DNA of 64,000 nucleotides from Gammaproteobacteria bacterium (GCA_028293805.1 JAQGOC010000084.1:1-64000), one strand, 5' to 3'; shown: positions 1 through 10,608, counted from the stretch's first letter. A program made the numbers and translations. Notes: generated by a model not told the origin, from the letters alone.

Positions 1-2
1 AA

Positions 3-1037
3 GAGATCTCCCTAGAACACCGCTACGACGAAATCACCGTGCCCTGCCTGCACTTCGGCGGCTGGTACGAAACCTTCTCCCCCGGCACGGTCAACAACTA
101 CGCCGAACTCGCCCGCCGCGCCGGCGACCAGACCGCACGGCACCGTCTCGTCATGGGCCCGTGGGTGCACATCCCGTGGGCACCGATCGTGGGCGGCCGC
201 GACTTCGGCGCTGAGGCGATCAACCGCATCAACGAACTCCAACTGCGCTGGTTCGACCACTGGCTCAAGGACCAGCCCACCGATCTCGGCCCACCCGCAC
301 GGCTGTTCGTCATGGGGGCCAACACCTGGCTCGACGCCGACTCATGGCCGCCGCCGCAGACCACCGTTCAGGAGTGGTTCCTGCACTCCGACGGCAGAGC
401 CAACTCGTTGTCCGGCACGGGCGAACTCACGAAGAACCCACCCGCAGATGAGCCACCCGACGTCTACGTCTACGACCCGGGGAACCCCGCGCCCAGCGCA
501 GGCGGCCGCTCCTGCTGCGACGCCTCGGTCACCCCAATGGGCCCTGCCTGCCAGCACGCGGTCGAGATTCGCAACGACGTCCTCATCTACACCACGCCGC
601 CACTAGAGCAACCCGTACGTGTGATCGGAAACATCCGTCTGAAGCTTCACGCCGCAACCTCGGCTGTCGACACCGACTGGGTGGTACGGCTCGTCGACGT
701 CGGGGAGGGCGGATGCGCGACCAACGTCAGCCAGGGAATCCTACGAGCCCGGTACCGCAAGGGACTGGACTCTCCGAACCTGCTGGAACCCGGAGCCTCC
801 TACGAGTACGACATCTCCATGGGCCCGGCCTGCTGGGAGTTCGCCGCCGGACACCGACTCCGCATACAGATCACCAGCAGCGACTTCCCAGCGCACGACA
901 TCAACCCCAACAACGGCCAGCGAGTCGGCGACACCCGGCCGCTTGACGGCGTCGTCGCAACCCAGGTCATCTACCACGACAACGAACATCCCACCCAACT
1001 GCTCCTGCCCGTCGCCAGATGCGGGCCGCGCCGGTAG
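3..1037 (+). CDS. CocE/NonD family hydrolase, C-terminal part (5' end outside window)
   Basis: Frame open from base 3; EISLEHRYDEITVPCLHFGGWYETFSPGTVNNYAEL..., C-terminal beta-sandwich-like GHRLRIQITSSDFPAHDINPNNG typical of CocE/X-Pro dipeptidyl peptidase family. Confidence 0.85.
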   Translation, partial: EISLEHRYDEITVPCLHFGGWYETFSPGTVNNYAELARRAGDQTARHRLVMGPWVHIPWAPIVGGRDFGAEAINRINELQLRWFDHWLKDQPTDLGPPARLFVMGANTWLDADSWPPPQTTVQEWFLHSDGRANSLSGTGELTKNPPADEPPDVYVYDPGNPAPSAGGRSCCDASVTPMGPACQHAVEIRNDVLIYTTPPLEQPVRVIGNIRLKLHAATSAVDTDWVVRLVDVGEGGCATNVSQGILRARYRKGLDSPNLLEPGASYEYDISMGPACWEFAAGHRLRIQITSSDFPAHDINPNNGQRVGDTRPLDGVVATQVIYHDNEHPTQLLLPVARCGPRR

Positions 1038-1138
1038 GTCGCGGGAAGCCGGTCCGGGTGCCCGACCGGCGCCCTGTGCGGCGCCAAACTTCTCCACAGG
1101 CTGAAGTGAGCGGCTGGCCGACCACGCACAGCAGCGGC

Positions 1139-2971
1139 CTACCCATTGCCCCCGTTGTCGCCGTTGTACCCGTCGCCGCCGTTCGTGCAGAACGGGTCCC
1201 ACTGGCACTGGTCCTGGTTCGTGGGGACGGTGACCTGGACATTGTCGCCCCGGTTGACGGGCTGTCCGGCGGGAGGGTTCTGGCCGATCACCGTGTTCGA
1301 CTGCTGACCGTTGGCCGGGTCCTGTTCCTGCCACTGCACATTGAGGCCCAGCGTGGCCAGCTTCTGTGCGGCCTGGTCGGGCTTGAGGTTGCTCAGATCC
1401 GGCATCGTCAGGCCACTGCTGACAACGATGGTGACGGGTTCGTCCGGGTTCTGCTTCTTCCCGGCCGGTGGTCTGGTCTTGATGACGTAGCCGCGCTGCA
1501 CGGTAGTGCTGTCCTGCTGGAGCTGGGCGCCCGGCTGCAGCCCCGCCTGCCGCAGCTGTTGTTTCGCCTGGTCGAGTGGCTGGTTCCGTATGTCCGGTAC
1601 CGCGACCGGCTGCTTGCCCGTCGACAGGGTCAAGGTAAGCAGCGCGCCCGTCTTGACCTGCATGCCGATGCCCGGCTGGACCTGGGCGACCTTGTCCTTG
1701 GGCACTCTGGGGTCATAGCGGGACGAGCCGACCTTGACCTTGAGGCCTAGCTCGTCGGCCTGGAGCCGGGCGTCCTCCTCCGACAGGCCCACCAGCTTGG
1801 GCACGCGCGCCGTGTCACCCACCGTCTGGAACCAGACCAGACCTGCGAGCAGAAGCACGACGACGACGCAGGCGGCGAGCAGCCGGTACAGGCCCGGTAG
1901 CCGCAGGAGACGATGCCGCAGCGTCGGAGACGGCGCCTCATGGTGGGGGATCGCCATTGTGTTCAGCGTCTGCGTCGCCCCGTGCGGGCCGAAGGCCGGC
2001 GCGCCCGCGTACGCGCGCAGGTTCTGCGTCGCCCCCTCAGGTGGCAGCGCCCGCGTCCCGCCGCCCGCCCTGAACGGACCCGGTGGCGTCGGCACGACGG
2101 CCGCCAACATCGCGTCGACGTCCGGCGGCAGCGCCCGGTAGACCTCGCCGGCCGCCTCGCGGAAGTGGTCGGCGTCGGACGGGCGCCGTGCCGAGTCACG
2201 GTTGGTCGCGTTGGCCACCAGCGCGTCCAGCTGCGGCGGCAGCCCCGAGATCACACTCGACGGCAGCGGCACCGTCTCGTTGACGTGCTTGTACGCCACG
2301 GCCAACGGGGTGCCCGCCTGGTACGGCTGGTGTCCGGTCAACAGCTCGAACAGCATGATCCCCGCGGCGTACACGTCGGTGCGAGCGTCCGCGTCCCCCG
2401 ACAGGACCTGCTCCGGGGCAAGATAACCCACCGTTCCGATGAGCATGCCCGTCTTGGTCTGCCTGCTCGCCGTCTCCGCCCGGGCCAAGCCGAAATCGGC
2501 CACCTTGACCTGCCCGTCCGCGGTCAGCAGCACGTTCTCCGGCTTGACATCACGGTGGACCAGGCCGGCCCGGTGCGCGGCACCCAGCGCCGCCAGCACC
2601 GGCTGCATGATCTGCAGCGCCTGACGCGGGCCGAGCCGGCCCCGCTCGGTCAGCAGATCACGCAGAGTACGCCCGGGCACGTATTCCATCACGAGGAACA
2701 CGTGCCCCTTATCGGTGCCCTGGTCGTACACCGCCACGACGTTCGGGTGCGACAGTGCGGCGGCGTGCTTGGCCTCACCGACGAAACGCCCCACGAAATC
2801 CTCGTCGTCGGCCAGGTTGGTGTGCATCACCTTGAGCGCCACCGCACGGTCGAGCTTGGTGTCGTGACCGGCGTAAACCGTCGCCATGCCACCGCGGGCG
2901 ACTCGTGACCGAACGACGTAGCGCCCGTCGAGCACCTGCTCGACGAGTGGGTCTGCACCTGTCGTATCCAT
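1139..2971 (-). CDS. Serine/threonine protein kinase with C-terminal PASTA repeats (PknB-like)
   Basis: Kinase motifs (GGMATVYAGHD, VALKV, HRDVKPENVLL, DFGLA, GTVGYLAPEQ), TM segment LLAACVVVVLLLAGLVWF, then about three PASTA repeats (VPKLVGLSEEDA, VPDIRNQPLDQA, MPDLSNLKPDQA). Start taken at MDTTGADPLVEQVLDGRY. Confidence 0.92.
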   Translation of the reverse strand: MDTTGADPLVEQVLDGRYVVRSRVARGGMATVYAGHDTKLDRAVALKVMHTNLADDEDFVGRFVGEAKHAAALSHPNVVAVYDQGTDKGHVFLVMEYVPGRTLRDLLTERGRLGPRQALQIMQPVLAALGAAHRAGLVHRDVKPENVLLTADGQVKVADFGLARAETASRQTKTGMLIGTVGYLAPEQVLSGDADARTDVYAAGIMLFELLTGHQPYQAGTPLAVAYKHVNETVPLPSSVISGLPPQLDALVANATNRDSARRPSDADHFREAAGEVYRALPPDVDAMLAAVVPTPPGPFRAGGGTRALPPEGATQNLRAYAGAPAFGPHGATQTLNTMAIPHHEAPSPTLRHRLLRLPGLYRLLAACVVVVLLLAGLVWFQTVGDTARVPKLVGLSEEDARLQADELGLKVKVGSSRYDPRVPKDKVAQVQPGIGMQVKTGALLTLTLSTGKQPVAVPDIRNQPLDQAKQQLRQAGLQPGAQLQQDSTTVQRGYVIKTRPPAGKKQNPDEPVTIVVSSGLTMPDLSNLKPDQAAQKLATLGLNVQWQEQDPANGQQSNTVIGQNPPAGQPVNRGDNVQVTVPTNQDQCQWDPFCTNGGDGYNGDNGGNG

Positions 2972-3567
2972 CAGAGGAAGTGTATGACCTAATGCGCTGA
3001 CCTGCCGCTTTGCTGATGGTACGGCGGTTGACCAGCCTGGCGCGCCGCTGCCGCGTGCCGGACGGGCGGGCGGTCCGGGTCGGCAGTTGCCCCTTGCAGT
3101 AACGGCCAGCGAGCACCCGGACGACTGACATGACACAGCATCGGAATCACACCCATGGGTGCCGAAAACCTCGTCCGCGCCTGTGACCTGCCGGTGCCCG
3201 CGAACAGCTGGTGGCCGCTGCACGGACGCCAGGAGCTCCTTGCTGCCCACTACCACGAAGATCATGAAGGCCCGCCACCGATGCCAGGACGTCCAGGTCA
3301 AAGGGATGCCGGCGATTTCGGACACATGCGGCCGGACACCGAGAATCACAGCCTGCACCCGGCCGTTGGGTGGTCATCGGCGATCTTGGTGGCCTTGTCC
3401 CGATCCCCATCGGCAGCGCCTCAGCATGGCGAAGATGTTCGACACGGTCAGGTAACGACCAGCGGGCACGCGAAAAGCCACCAGCACGCGCCCCCGGGGC
3501 TCTCCCACGACGAGACCCACATCACAATATCGCCCGCACCAGGAAGTAATCATGGAATGTTGTCGCC

Positions 3568-4389
3568 ATGGAGCGTCAAGACTACGGCCCTTCCGCAGGC
3601 TCACCGATCCGCGGTCTCGTCACGGACCGTCCGCACTCGGCGCGGGTGTGGAACTACTGGCTGGGCGGGAAAGACCACTACCAGGTTGATCGTGCGCTCG
3701 GCGACAAGGTCGCGAGGCTGGTTCCCGGCATCGTCGCCTCGGCACGTGCGGATCGGGAATTCCTTAACCGCTCGGTGCGCTACCTTGGCGAACAGAAGGG
3801 GATCCGTCAGTACCTCGACATCGGCACCGGTTTGCCTACCATGGACAACACCCATGAGGTGGCTCAGCGGGTCGCTCCCCAGTCACGGATCGTGTATGTG
3901 GATCACGATCCCATGGTCCTGTCCCACGCCCGCGCGCTACTCACGAGCGCCCCCGAAGGCGTCACCGACTACCTTGACGCTGACCTGCGCGCGCCCGAGA
4001 AGATCCTTGGGGCCGCCGCCGAGATCCTGGACTTCAGCAGGCCAATCGGGCTCATGCTGCTCGCCGTCATGCATCTCGTCGTCGATGACGAAGAGGCTTA
4101 TGAGATCGTACGGCGGCTCATCGCCGACCTGCCGTCCGGTAGTCATCTCGTCCTGACACACGCGTGTACCGATGCCGAGACGACGCAAACTGCGGTGCAA
4201 GCCTATAACGAGAGCGGTGTACCCACTCCGATCAAAGGCCGAAGCCGGAGCGAGATCGCCGAGTTCTTCAATGGACTTGAATTGGTCGAGCCTGGCGTGG
4301 TGAGCTGTCCACAATGGCGGTCTAATCCAAGCTCCAGGGGCATATCGCGCGAGGTCATGACCTACTGCGGAGTAGCAATAAAGCGCTAG
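3568..4389 (+). CDS. SAM-dependent methyltransferase, actinobacterial DUF574/PF04672-like
   Basis: PHSARVWNYWLGGKDHYQVDRALGDKV..., YLDIGTGLPTMDNTHEVAQ, VYVDHDPMVLSHARALL are hallmarks of this actinobacterial family. Confidence 0.9.
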   Translation: MERQDYGPSAGSPIRGLVTDRPHSARVWNYWLGGKDHYQVDRALGDKVARLVPGIVASARADREFLNRSVRYLGEQKGIRQYLDIGTGLPTMDNTHEVAQRVAPQSRIVYVDHDPMVLSHARALLTSAPEGVTDYLDADLRAPEKILGAAAEILDFSRPIGLMLLAVMHLVVDDEEAYEIVRRLIADLPSGSHLVLTHACTDAETTQTAVQAYNESGVPTPIKGRSRSEIAEFFNGLELVEPGVVSCPQWRSNPSSRGISREVMTYCGVAIKR

Positions 4390-4455
4390 GGACATTTCGA
4401 GGCATGACAGAGATATCGTTGCCGGCGACCGACGATTAATAGGAGAAGCTGCCTG

Positions 4456-4998
4456 ATGGCACATATTGACCTGGGTGTGGACGAACAGAAACATCCTGGC
4501 ATCACTGGTCTTCTGATGTTCCGACCAGAAACCGCCAAGCCGCTCATGGAGCTGGCACAGGTGCTACTCCGCGGGCCCCATTCGCTGACGCCGGGGGAGC
4601 GCGAGCTGATCGCCGCATATGTCTCGGGGTTGAACGAATGCAAGTTCTGCTACTCATCGCATTCGGCCTCTGCTGCCGCGCAACTCGACGCGGACCCGAC
4701 TCTGATCGACCAGGTGCTCGATGACCTGGACTCCGCACCGGTCTCTGCGAAGCTACGCGCCTTGCTATGCATCGCCGGCGTCGTCCGCGATGACGGCCGC
4801 ATGGTCACGACCGAGCTGGTCGCCGCGGCCCGCGCTGAGGGGGCCACGGACCTGGAGATTCACGACACCGTACTCTTGGCAGCGGCGTTCAGCATGTACA
4901 ACCGATATGTCGACGGCCTTGGCACGCTGGCACCCGACAGCTCCCAGATATATGCGGACGCGACCAGACGTATCATCGAGTTCGGCTACACACGCTGA
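4456..4998 (+). CDS. Carboxymuconolactone decarboxylase/AhpD-like peroxidase-related protein
   Basis: LTPGERELIAAYVSGLNECKFCYSSHSASA contains the AhpD-type CxxC...H signature. Confidence 0.85.
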   Translation: MAHIDLGVDEQKHPGITGLLMFRPETAKPLMELAQVLLRGPHSLTPGERELIAAYVSGLNECKFCYSSHSASAAAQLDADPTLIDQVLDDLDSAPVSAKLRALLCIAGVVRDDGRMVTTELVAAARAEGATDLEIHDTVLLAAAFSMYNRYVDGLGTLAPDSSQIYADATRRIIEFGYTR

Positions 4999-5526
4999 GT
5001 GCGGCCGGCCACATCAACCGTGACGTCATCCGGGATAGGAAAGGACGGGACGGGCCATGGGTCGCTTTCACGATGACATCGCAGGAACTGAGAAGCACTG
5101 ACCATCGGCGCGCTCGCGGCCGATTAGATAGAAGGATCTCCTGGCGGCGAGACATCAAGGCTCCGCCGCAGGCCTGTACCACTCCACGGCCGCGAACGTC
5201 CGGTACGGGGTGAGTACGGGCGCGGGGCGATGAAGCGTCTGGACGAAGATCGCGGCGACGGCACACGCTCGTGCAGGCAGATAAGCAGATTCGACGTGAT
5301 CTGCACCAACACGTTCCACACCGGGAACAGCGCCGCCACCGGCTACTCGACTCTCGCCCGAGGCCCAGGTCACCCTGTTCGCCGCTGCGACCTCGGCGCC
5401 CGAACCGTGCGCGGACTCCCGCTCCGAATGCGGACGCCGAGCCGACCGTGCAGCGACCTGCACGCTTCCCCGACGGTCTCACCAGACCGTGTGTGACTGG
5501 GCACCGAGCGAGCCTCTGCTGCGGGA

Positions 5527-6273
5527 TCAGTTGGCGGTGTGACCGCCGTCGACGTTGAGGATATGGCCGGTGATGAATGAAGCTTCATCCGATGCGATGA
5601 ACACGATCGCGTTGGCAAGCTCCTCCGACAGGCCGAGGCGGCCCATCGGAACCTCCGTCACCAGTGCGGCCTTGTTCTCCTGCGTGCCCGTGAAACGGGT
5701 CAACATGCCAGTGTCGGTAGGACCAGGTGCCACGCCGTTCACACGGATTCCCGACTTGGCGATCTCGAGCGCCACCGACTTGGTGATGCCTTCGATGGCG
5801 TGCTTGCTGCCGACATAGACGGAGGCCCCCGCCGCACCCTCGTGTCCGTAGGTCGAGGAGATGTTGACAATGCTGCCGCTGCCCTGTCCTTGCATGACGC
5901 GCACTTCGTGTTTCATGCTCAGGATCACGCCGAGCACATTCGTGTCGAACGTCGCGGCATAGCTTTCCGCGGTCTGGTCCGTGATCGGGCCAACCTTGCC
6001 TTCTGTGCCAGAATTGTTCACAGCGACAACGAGACGGCCAAACCGTGCGACGGTCCTGTCGAGCAGAACGCGGACGTCAGCCTCCTTGCGGACGTCCGCG
6101 TTGATGAACTCGGCCTCCGAACCGAAAGAGCGCAGTTCCTTAACGAGCGCCGTGCCGGCCTCGTCACGCCGACCGGCAACGACCACCTTCGCGCCTTTCT
6201 TGGCGAAGGCTACAGCGGCGGCGCGGCCTATGCCTGTGAGGCCTCCCGTGATCAAAACGACTGGGCTGCTCAT
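5527..6273 (-). CDS. SDR family oxidoreductase
   Basis: VLITGGLTGIGRAAA (TGxxxGIG), NNSG, YVGSKHA (YxxxK), C-terminal DGGHTAN. Confidence 0.92.
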   Translation of the reverse strand: MSSPVVLITGGLTGIGRAAAVAFAKKGAKVVVAGRRDEAGTALVKELRSFGSEAEFINADVRKEADVRVLLDRTVARFGRLVVAVNNSGTEGKVGPITDQTAESYAATFDTNVLGVILSMKHEVRVMQGQGSGSIVNISSTYGHEGAAGASVYVGSKHAIEGITKSVALEIAKSGIRVNGVAPGPTDTGMLTRFTGTQENKAALVTEVPMGRLGLSEELANAIVFIASDEASFITGHILNVDGGHTAN

Positions 6274-6430
6274 TGCGCTACTCCTGACGGTAAACTGATG
6301 CCTGTAACTTGTTTAATAACAGGGACTTGTTTATTAGCCGTGCTTCCATGGTGGCCACTGTAGGCTCGCGTATCGCGCGTGAAAAAGACCTTGTAAGCTG
6401 GGGGCCATACTTTGAAGGCATGGAACCGGT

Positions 6431-7330
6431 ATGGAGCTGCGACATCTGAGGTATTTCGTCGCGGTGGTCGAGGAAGGAAGCCTGACGACGGCCGCCGAGC
6501 TTCGGCTCCACACTTCCCAGCCTTCGCTGAGTCGGCAGATTCGCGACCTGGAGTACCAGGTTGGGGCCGAGTTATTGTCTCGCAGCGTTCATGGCGTCGA
6601 GCTGACCGCCGCAGGAAAGGCCTTTCTCGACCATGCCCGGCTGGCGCTAGCGCAGGTCGATGCTGCGGTCGACGCGGCGCGCCGGGCCGCACAGCCTGCA
6701 AGAAAGACATTTGCCATTGGCTTCCAAACCGGTCACGAGATGAACTGGCTACCGCAGGCCATGCATGTGTTGCGCGACGAGCTGAAGAAGATCCAGGTCA
6801 CGGTCTCGAGCGACTATTCGCCGGACCTCGCCGAGGCGCTCGTGCGCGGCCGGCTCGACGTGGCCTTCCTGCGCGTCGAGCCCACCTTCGACCTGGTTTA
6901 CGAGGTGGTGGACCATGAGCCGCTGATCGTCCTGATGCCGAGCGACCACCCTCTTACCGCGCGAGAGACTATCCATCCGCGCGAATTCGTCGGCGAAATC
7001 TTTATCGGCGGCTCGAACAAAGCGACTGTGCTGCGCAAGGTGACCGAGGACTATCTGCTGCGTTCGGGCCTCGACATCAAGTTGGATCACGGAGTTGACA
7101 ACCTGGCGATGGCCATGTCCCTGGTTGCGTCCACCCGCGGGTTGGCGCTGATGCCCGCCTATGCGAAGAACCTGCTGCCCTGGTCCGTGGTCAGCCGACC
7201 GCTGGAGGGCGAAGCGCCGACCATCGATCTGGCAGTCGGTTATAGCAACGCCAACAGTTCTCCGATTCTCAAGCTGTTCCTCTCCAGGCTTGGGGAGCTC
7301 AGAGCAAACGCGCCGACACCAAAGCATTGA
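6431..7330 (+). CDS. LysR family transcriptional regulator
   Basis: MELRHLRYFVAVVEEGSLTTAAELRLHTSQPSLSRQIRDLE HTH signature plus substrate-binding domain; divergent from the SDR gene. Confidence 0.93.
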   Translation: MELRHLRYFVAVVEEGSLTTAAELRLHTSQPSLSRQIRDLEYQVGAELLSRSVHGVELTAAGKAFLDHARLALAQVDAAVDAARRAAQPARKTFAIGFQTGHEMNWLPQAMHVLRDELKKIQVTVSSDYSPDLAEALVRGRLDVAFLRVEPTFDLVYEVVDHEPLIVLMPSDHPLTARETIHPREFVGEIFIGGSNKATVLRKVTEDYLLRSGLDIKLDHGVDNLAMAMSLVASTRGLALMPAYAKNLLPWSVVSRPLEGEAPTIDLAVGYSNANSSPILKLFLSRLGELRANAPTPKH

Positions 7331-7433
7331 GCCCGGTAGTTGACTCCCGTTAACAATGCGCACCTGCCCGATGCCCCTTCTGCGGCATCTTCGGTCCGGA
7401 CGGGTCGGCCACAGTCACCCCTCGAATCTACGG

Positions 7434-8006
7434 AAGAATGATCAAAGCCCGCGAGTCGGCTAACGCTTGGCGGCAAGCGCGCAAGAAGGACTTGCTTGCT
7501 CCCTTGCCTCACTTCGGAGATCACTCGACGCTCGCCGTGCTCCTCTCCATGAACACAGGACTGTGACGCGGTGAGCTCCTCAAATTGCGGTGGTCCTCCA
7601 TCGACTTCACCCGTCAGCTACTCACGGTCGAAGGCCCGACCGCGAAGACTCGTCAGACCCGTCAGGCCCCGCTGAATGACGAGGCGTTGACTGTACTCAG
7701 ACGCTGGCGCGAGCAGTCGGCTGGTGGACACCGCGTCTTTGACATCGCGACGGGACTCAAAACGGCGTGGTCACATATCCTCAAACGTGCAGACCACGAG
7801 ATTTCGCTGGCACGACCTGCGCCATCACTTCGCCTCCCGCTTGGTACAGCATGGAGTACCGCTGAACATCGGGACCTGCTCGGCCACAGCTCCAATCGCC
7901 ATGACCCTGCGCTATGCGCACCTGGCCCCCGACCAGCGACGCGAAGCCGTCGCCGAGCTCAACGAGAAGCCACTTCTTCTTACGATGGGCCGTGGAACGC
8001 CGACCC
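7434..8006 (+). pseudogene. Tyrosine recombinase remnant (int1), N-terminal half missing, internal TGA and frameshift
   Basis: ARESANAW...MNTGL*RGELLKLRW...frameshift near 7795...RFRWHDLRHHFASRLVQHGVPLN...RYAHLAPDQRREAVAELNEKP; closely parallels int2 at 14.2-15.5 kb. Confidence 0.88.
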
Positions 8007-8042
8007 GAGCGTCGCTTCGTATGCTACTGATTTTATCGTGGA

Positions 8043-8076
8043 GGGAGGGACTCGAACCCTCGACCCCGGCATTATG
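8043..8076. repeat. att-like copy 1 of tRNA-Met 3' end
   Basis: gggagggactcgaaccctcgaccccggcattatg identical over 34 nt to the 3' part of the tRNA-Met at 20764-20837. Confidence 0.9.
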
Positions 8077-8640
8077 TGCAGGATTGCGCGTTCGCTTACG
8101 AAAGAAGCTGAGCAAAGGCGCGTAGTAGCGGCCCGCGAAGCCATCGAGGCGCTTGCGAGCCTTAACATCCTGGGCTTCCGGATCGATCACCTCCGCTTTT
8201 AGGTCTGGCCTCATAGAAACACGATGGCCCACAGGTGACCGGTTAGCAAGCTGGCTCGCGGTGAGCCGAGTCGCGCCGAGAGGTTTTTCGTCCGGAACGC
8301 CGGAGATGTACGGGTTTTTCTACCTCGTGCGTCTCACACCGATTGCAGGAGCCAGGCAAACTAGTTCGGCGTCCGGAAATGGTCGGCCACAGTGGTTACG
8401 CCAGCTGGCGCAGAGTGAATGTAGAGGAGCTTGGCGGACTCGGTTTTACGCCCGCAGACGCGATAGGTGCAAGACCTCTCCGCCGAGAATCACGGCTCGG
8501 TAGCGGTTTTCCGGAATGGCGCGCTGTTGACGTGTCTTGGCATTCGCGCCACTGCCAATTCGCCCATGAGCACCGCATAATTTCCCGCACAACGCCCGAT
8601 CGTCGGGACGGACACATCGAGGCGCACGCTTCCGATACAG

Positions 8641-9003
8641 ACAAGGGGAGATTTCGATGGCCGTGGCAAAGCGAGCGCACACCCCGCCGACACCACGAAC
8701 GGCAAGCTGAACGCCCCGTGGGGCCTTGCACTGGCGCCCGCGACGCGGGTTTTGGGCACCTTCAGCAATAAGCTGCTCGTGAGCAACTTCGGTGACGGCA
8801 CAATCAACGCGTATGATCCGAGCACGGGTACCTTCACAGGCACGCTGAGCGATTCTACCGGGGCTGCGATCGCGCTGGACGGACTGTGGGGCATCGCCTT
8901 CGGCAACGACGTGATGAATCAGCCTAGCACGACGCTGTTCTACGCGGCGGGTTCCAAGGAGGAGTCCGGCGGTGCCTACGGCCGCATCGACCTGAACCCG
9001 TAA
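8641..9003 (+). pseudogene. TIGR03118-family protein, C-terminal fragment
   Basis: GKLNAPWGLALAPATRVLGTFSNKLLVSNFGDGTINAYDPSTGTFTGTLSDSTGAAIALDGLWGIAFG resembles the C-terminal region of the TIGR03118 family; N-terminal part absent. Confidence 0.6.
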
Positions 9004-9230
9004 GACAGAGGGCCCGGGTTTTCTTCCCGAGGGGATGTCGCAATGGAATGCGGCGCCTCTTCATCGAAGAAGGACAGCACCAAGAAACTTTCCCTACGAG
9101 GCCCGCCCTTGCGCCGGGAACGCATTTTCCGGCGTTGCGGGAATAAATCTCGCAGCGCGGACGTCCCCGTATGAGGTGGCATGCAACACGCATCGCCCAC
9201 TAACATGCCTCGACACAAGGGAGATTCTCA

Positions 9231-10544
9231 ATGCTGCGACTCTGTATGTCTCTCGCGCTGCTATGCGCCGGTCCGCTGGTGTTCGGTCTGGCATGGCCGG
9301 CCAGCGACTCGATTTCAAGTTCAGTTGATCAGGTCGTACAGTGGAACAAGATACTTCTGACCATCGTCCGCACGCCGGGCGCACAACCCGCGACTGTCCA
9401 CGCGACCCACAGCTTCGCAATTCTACACGGCGCAATCTATGACGCCGTCAACGCAATCGACGCCACTCACGAGCCTTTCCTCGTCCGCCTCGAGCACGTG
9501 TCGCCGCGGGCATCACAAGAGGCGGCAGCATCCTCGGCTGCTCATGAAGTACTGCTCGCACTTTATCCAACGTTTCAATCCCAGCTCGACGCGCAGCTCG
9601 AACAATCGTTGGCACAAATCCCGGACGGAAGGGACAAGACCCTCGGAATCGATGTTGGCAAGGCGGTCGCCCAGGCAACACTGATCATGCGCATGGACGA
9701 CGGGTCCGCCGCAACGCCTGTCCCCTACGTCTTTGGCAATGCTCCCGGAGACTATCAGCCGACACCACCCAACTTCCCCAAGCAACCGGCGTTCACACAT
9801 TGGCCTCGAGTCGAACCGTTTGTCCTGAAGCGCGCCAGCCAATTCCGCCCGGGGCCCCCTCCGGCACTCACCAGTGCCGAATACACCAAAGTGTTCAATG
9901 AGGTGGAATCGCTGGGAATCGGCAACAGCCCCACGGCGACGCCGGAGCAAGTGCTGATCGGTCAGTTCTGGAACGGAGCCATTCAGAACTACTGGAACGA
10001 GATCACGCAAACAGTGGCGCAGGCCCACCATCTGGGCACTGCACAAAGCGCCCGCGTGTTCGCATTGCTCAATCTCACCTTGGCGGACGAAGTGATCGCG
10101 TTCTACGACGCCAAGTACACGTACAACTTCTGGCGTCCAGTCACTGCGATACGAGCCGCCGATACGGACGGCAACCCCCAGACAGGAGCCGATCCGAATT
10201 GGCTGCCTCGAGCGGTCAACACTGCGACCGACCCATCCTACCCCGGGGCGCATGCGACGATCAGTGCCGGCGGAGCATTCGTGCTGAACGCTTTATTTGG
10301 CAAGCGGCCATTTCATCTGGATGTCACGTCGGAGGTGTCGCCCGGCGTCGTACGCTCCTTCGACAGCTTCGCGGCCGTTGAAAAGGAGGCAAGCGTGAGC
10401 CGGGTGTATGCGGGTCAACACTTCCGCTCAGATGAGGATGCTGGCGAAAGACTGGGTCGCGCAGTCGCCGACTTTGTCGTCGACAACCTCCTCAAGCAAG
10501 TCCATGGGCGCGACGACAGGCCGGAAGAACGGGATGACTACTGA
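9231..10544 (+). CDS. Secreted vanadium-dependent haloperoxidase/PAP2-family protein
   Basis: Signal peptide-like N-terminus; KYTYNFWRPVTAIR, PSYPGAHATISAGG, SRVYAGQHFRSDEDAGERLG match the Kx6RP, P(S)xxxGH and SRxxxGxHFxxD active-site blocks. Confidence 0.88.
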   Translation: MLRLCMSLALLCAGPLVFGLAWPASDSISSSVDQVVQWNKILLTIVRTPGAQPATVHATHSFAILHGAIYDAVNAIDATHEPFLVRLEHVSPRASQEAAASSAAHEVLLALYPTFQSQLDAQLEQSLAQIPDGRDKTLGIDVGKAVAQATLIMRMDDGSAATPVPYVFGNAPGDYQPTPPNFPKQPAFTHWPRVEPFVLKRASQFRPGPPPALTSAEYTKVFNEVESLGIGNSPTATPEQVLIGQFWNGAIQNYWNEITQTVAQAHHLGTAQSARVFALLNLTLADEVIAFYDAKYTYNFWRPVTAIRAADTDGNPQTGADPNWLPRAVNTATDPSYPGAHATISAGGAFVLNALFGKRPFHLDVTSEVSPGVVRSFDSFAAVEKEASVSRVYAGQHFRSDEDAGERLGRAVADFVVDNLLKQVHGRDDRPEERDDY

Positions 10545-10608
10545 TCGGATCGAGCATCGGACCAAAGGATCGACTCCAATTCACTCTGAGCAGGAGGTAA
10601 CTTCCATC

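Noticed and set aside
7385-8400. Shared tcggccacagt segments at ~7410 and ~8385 as possible further att or repeat sites
   Set aside because: Only ~11 nt shared plus loose flanking similarity; too short to support a repeat call.
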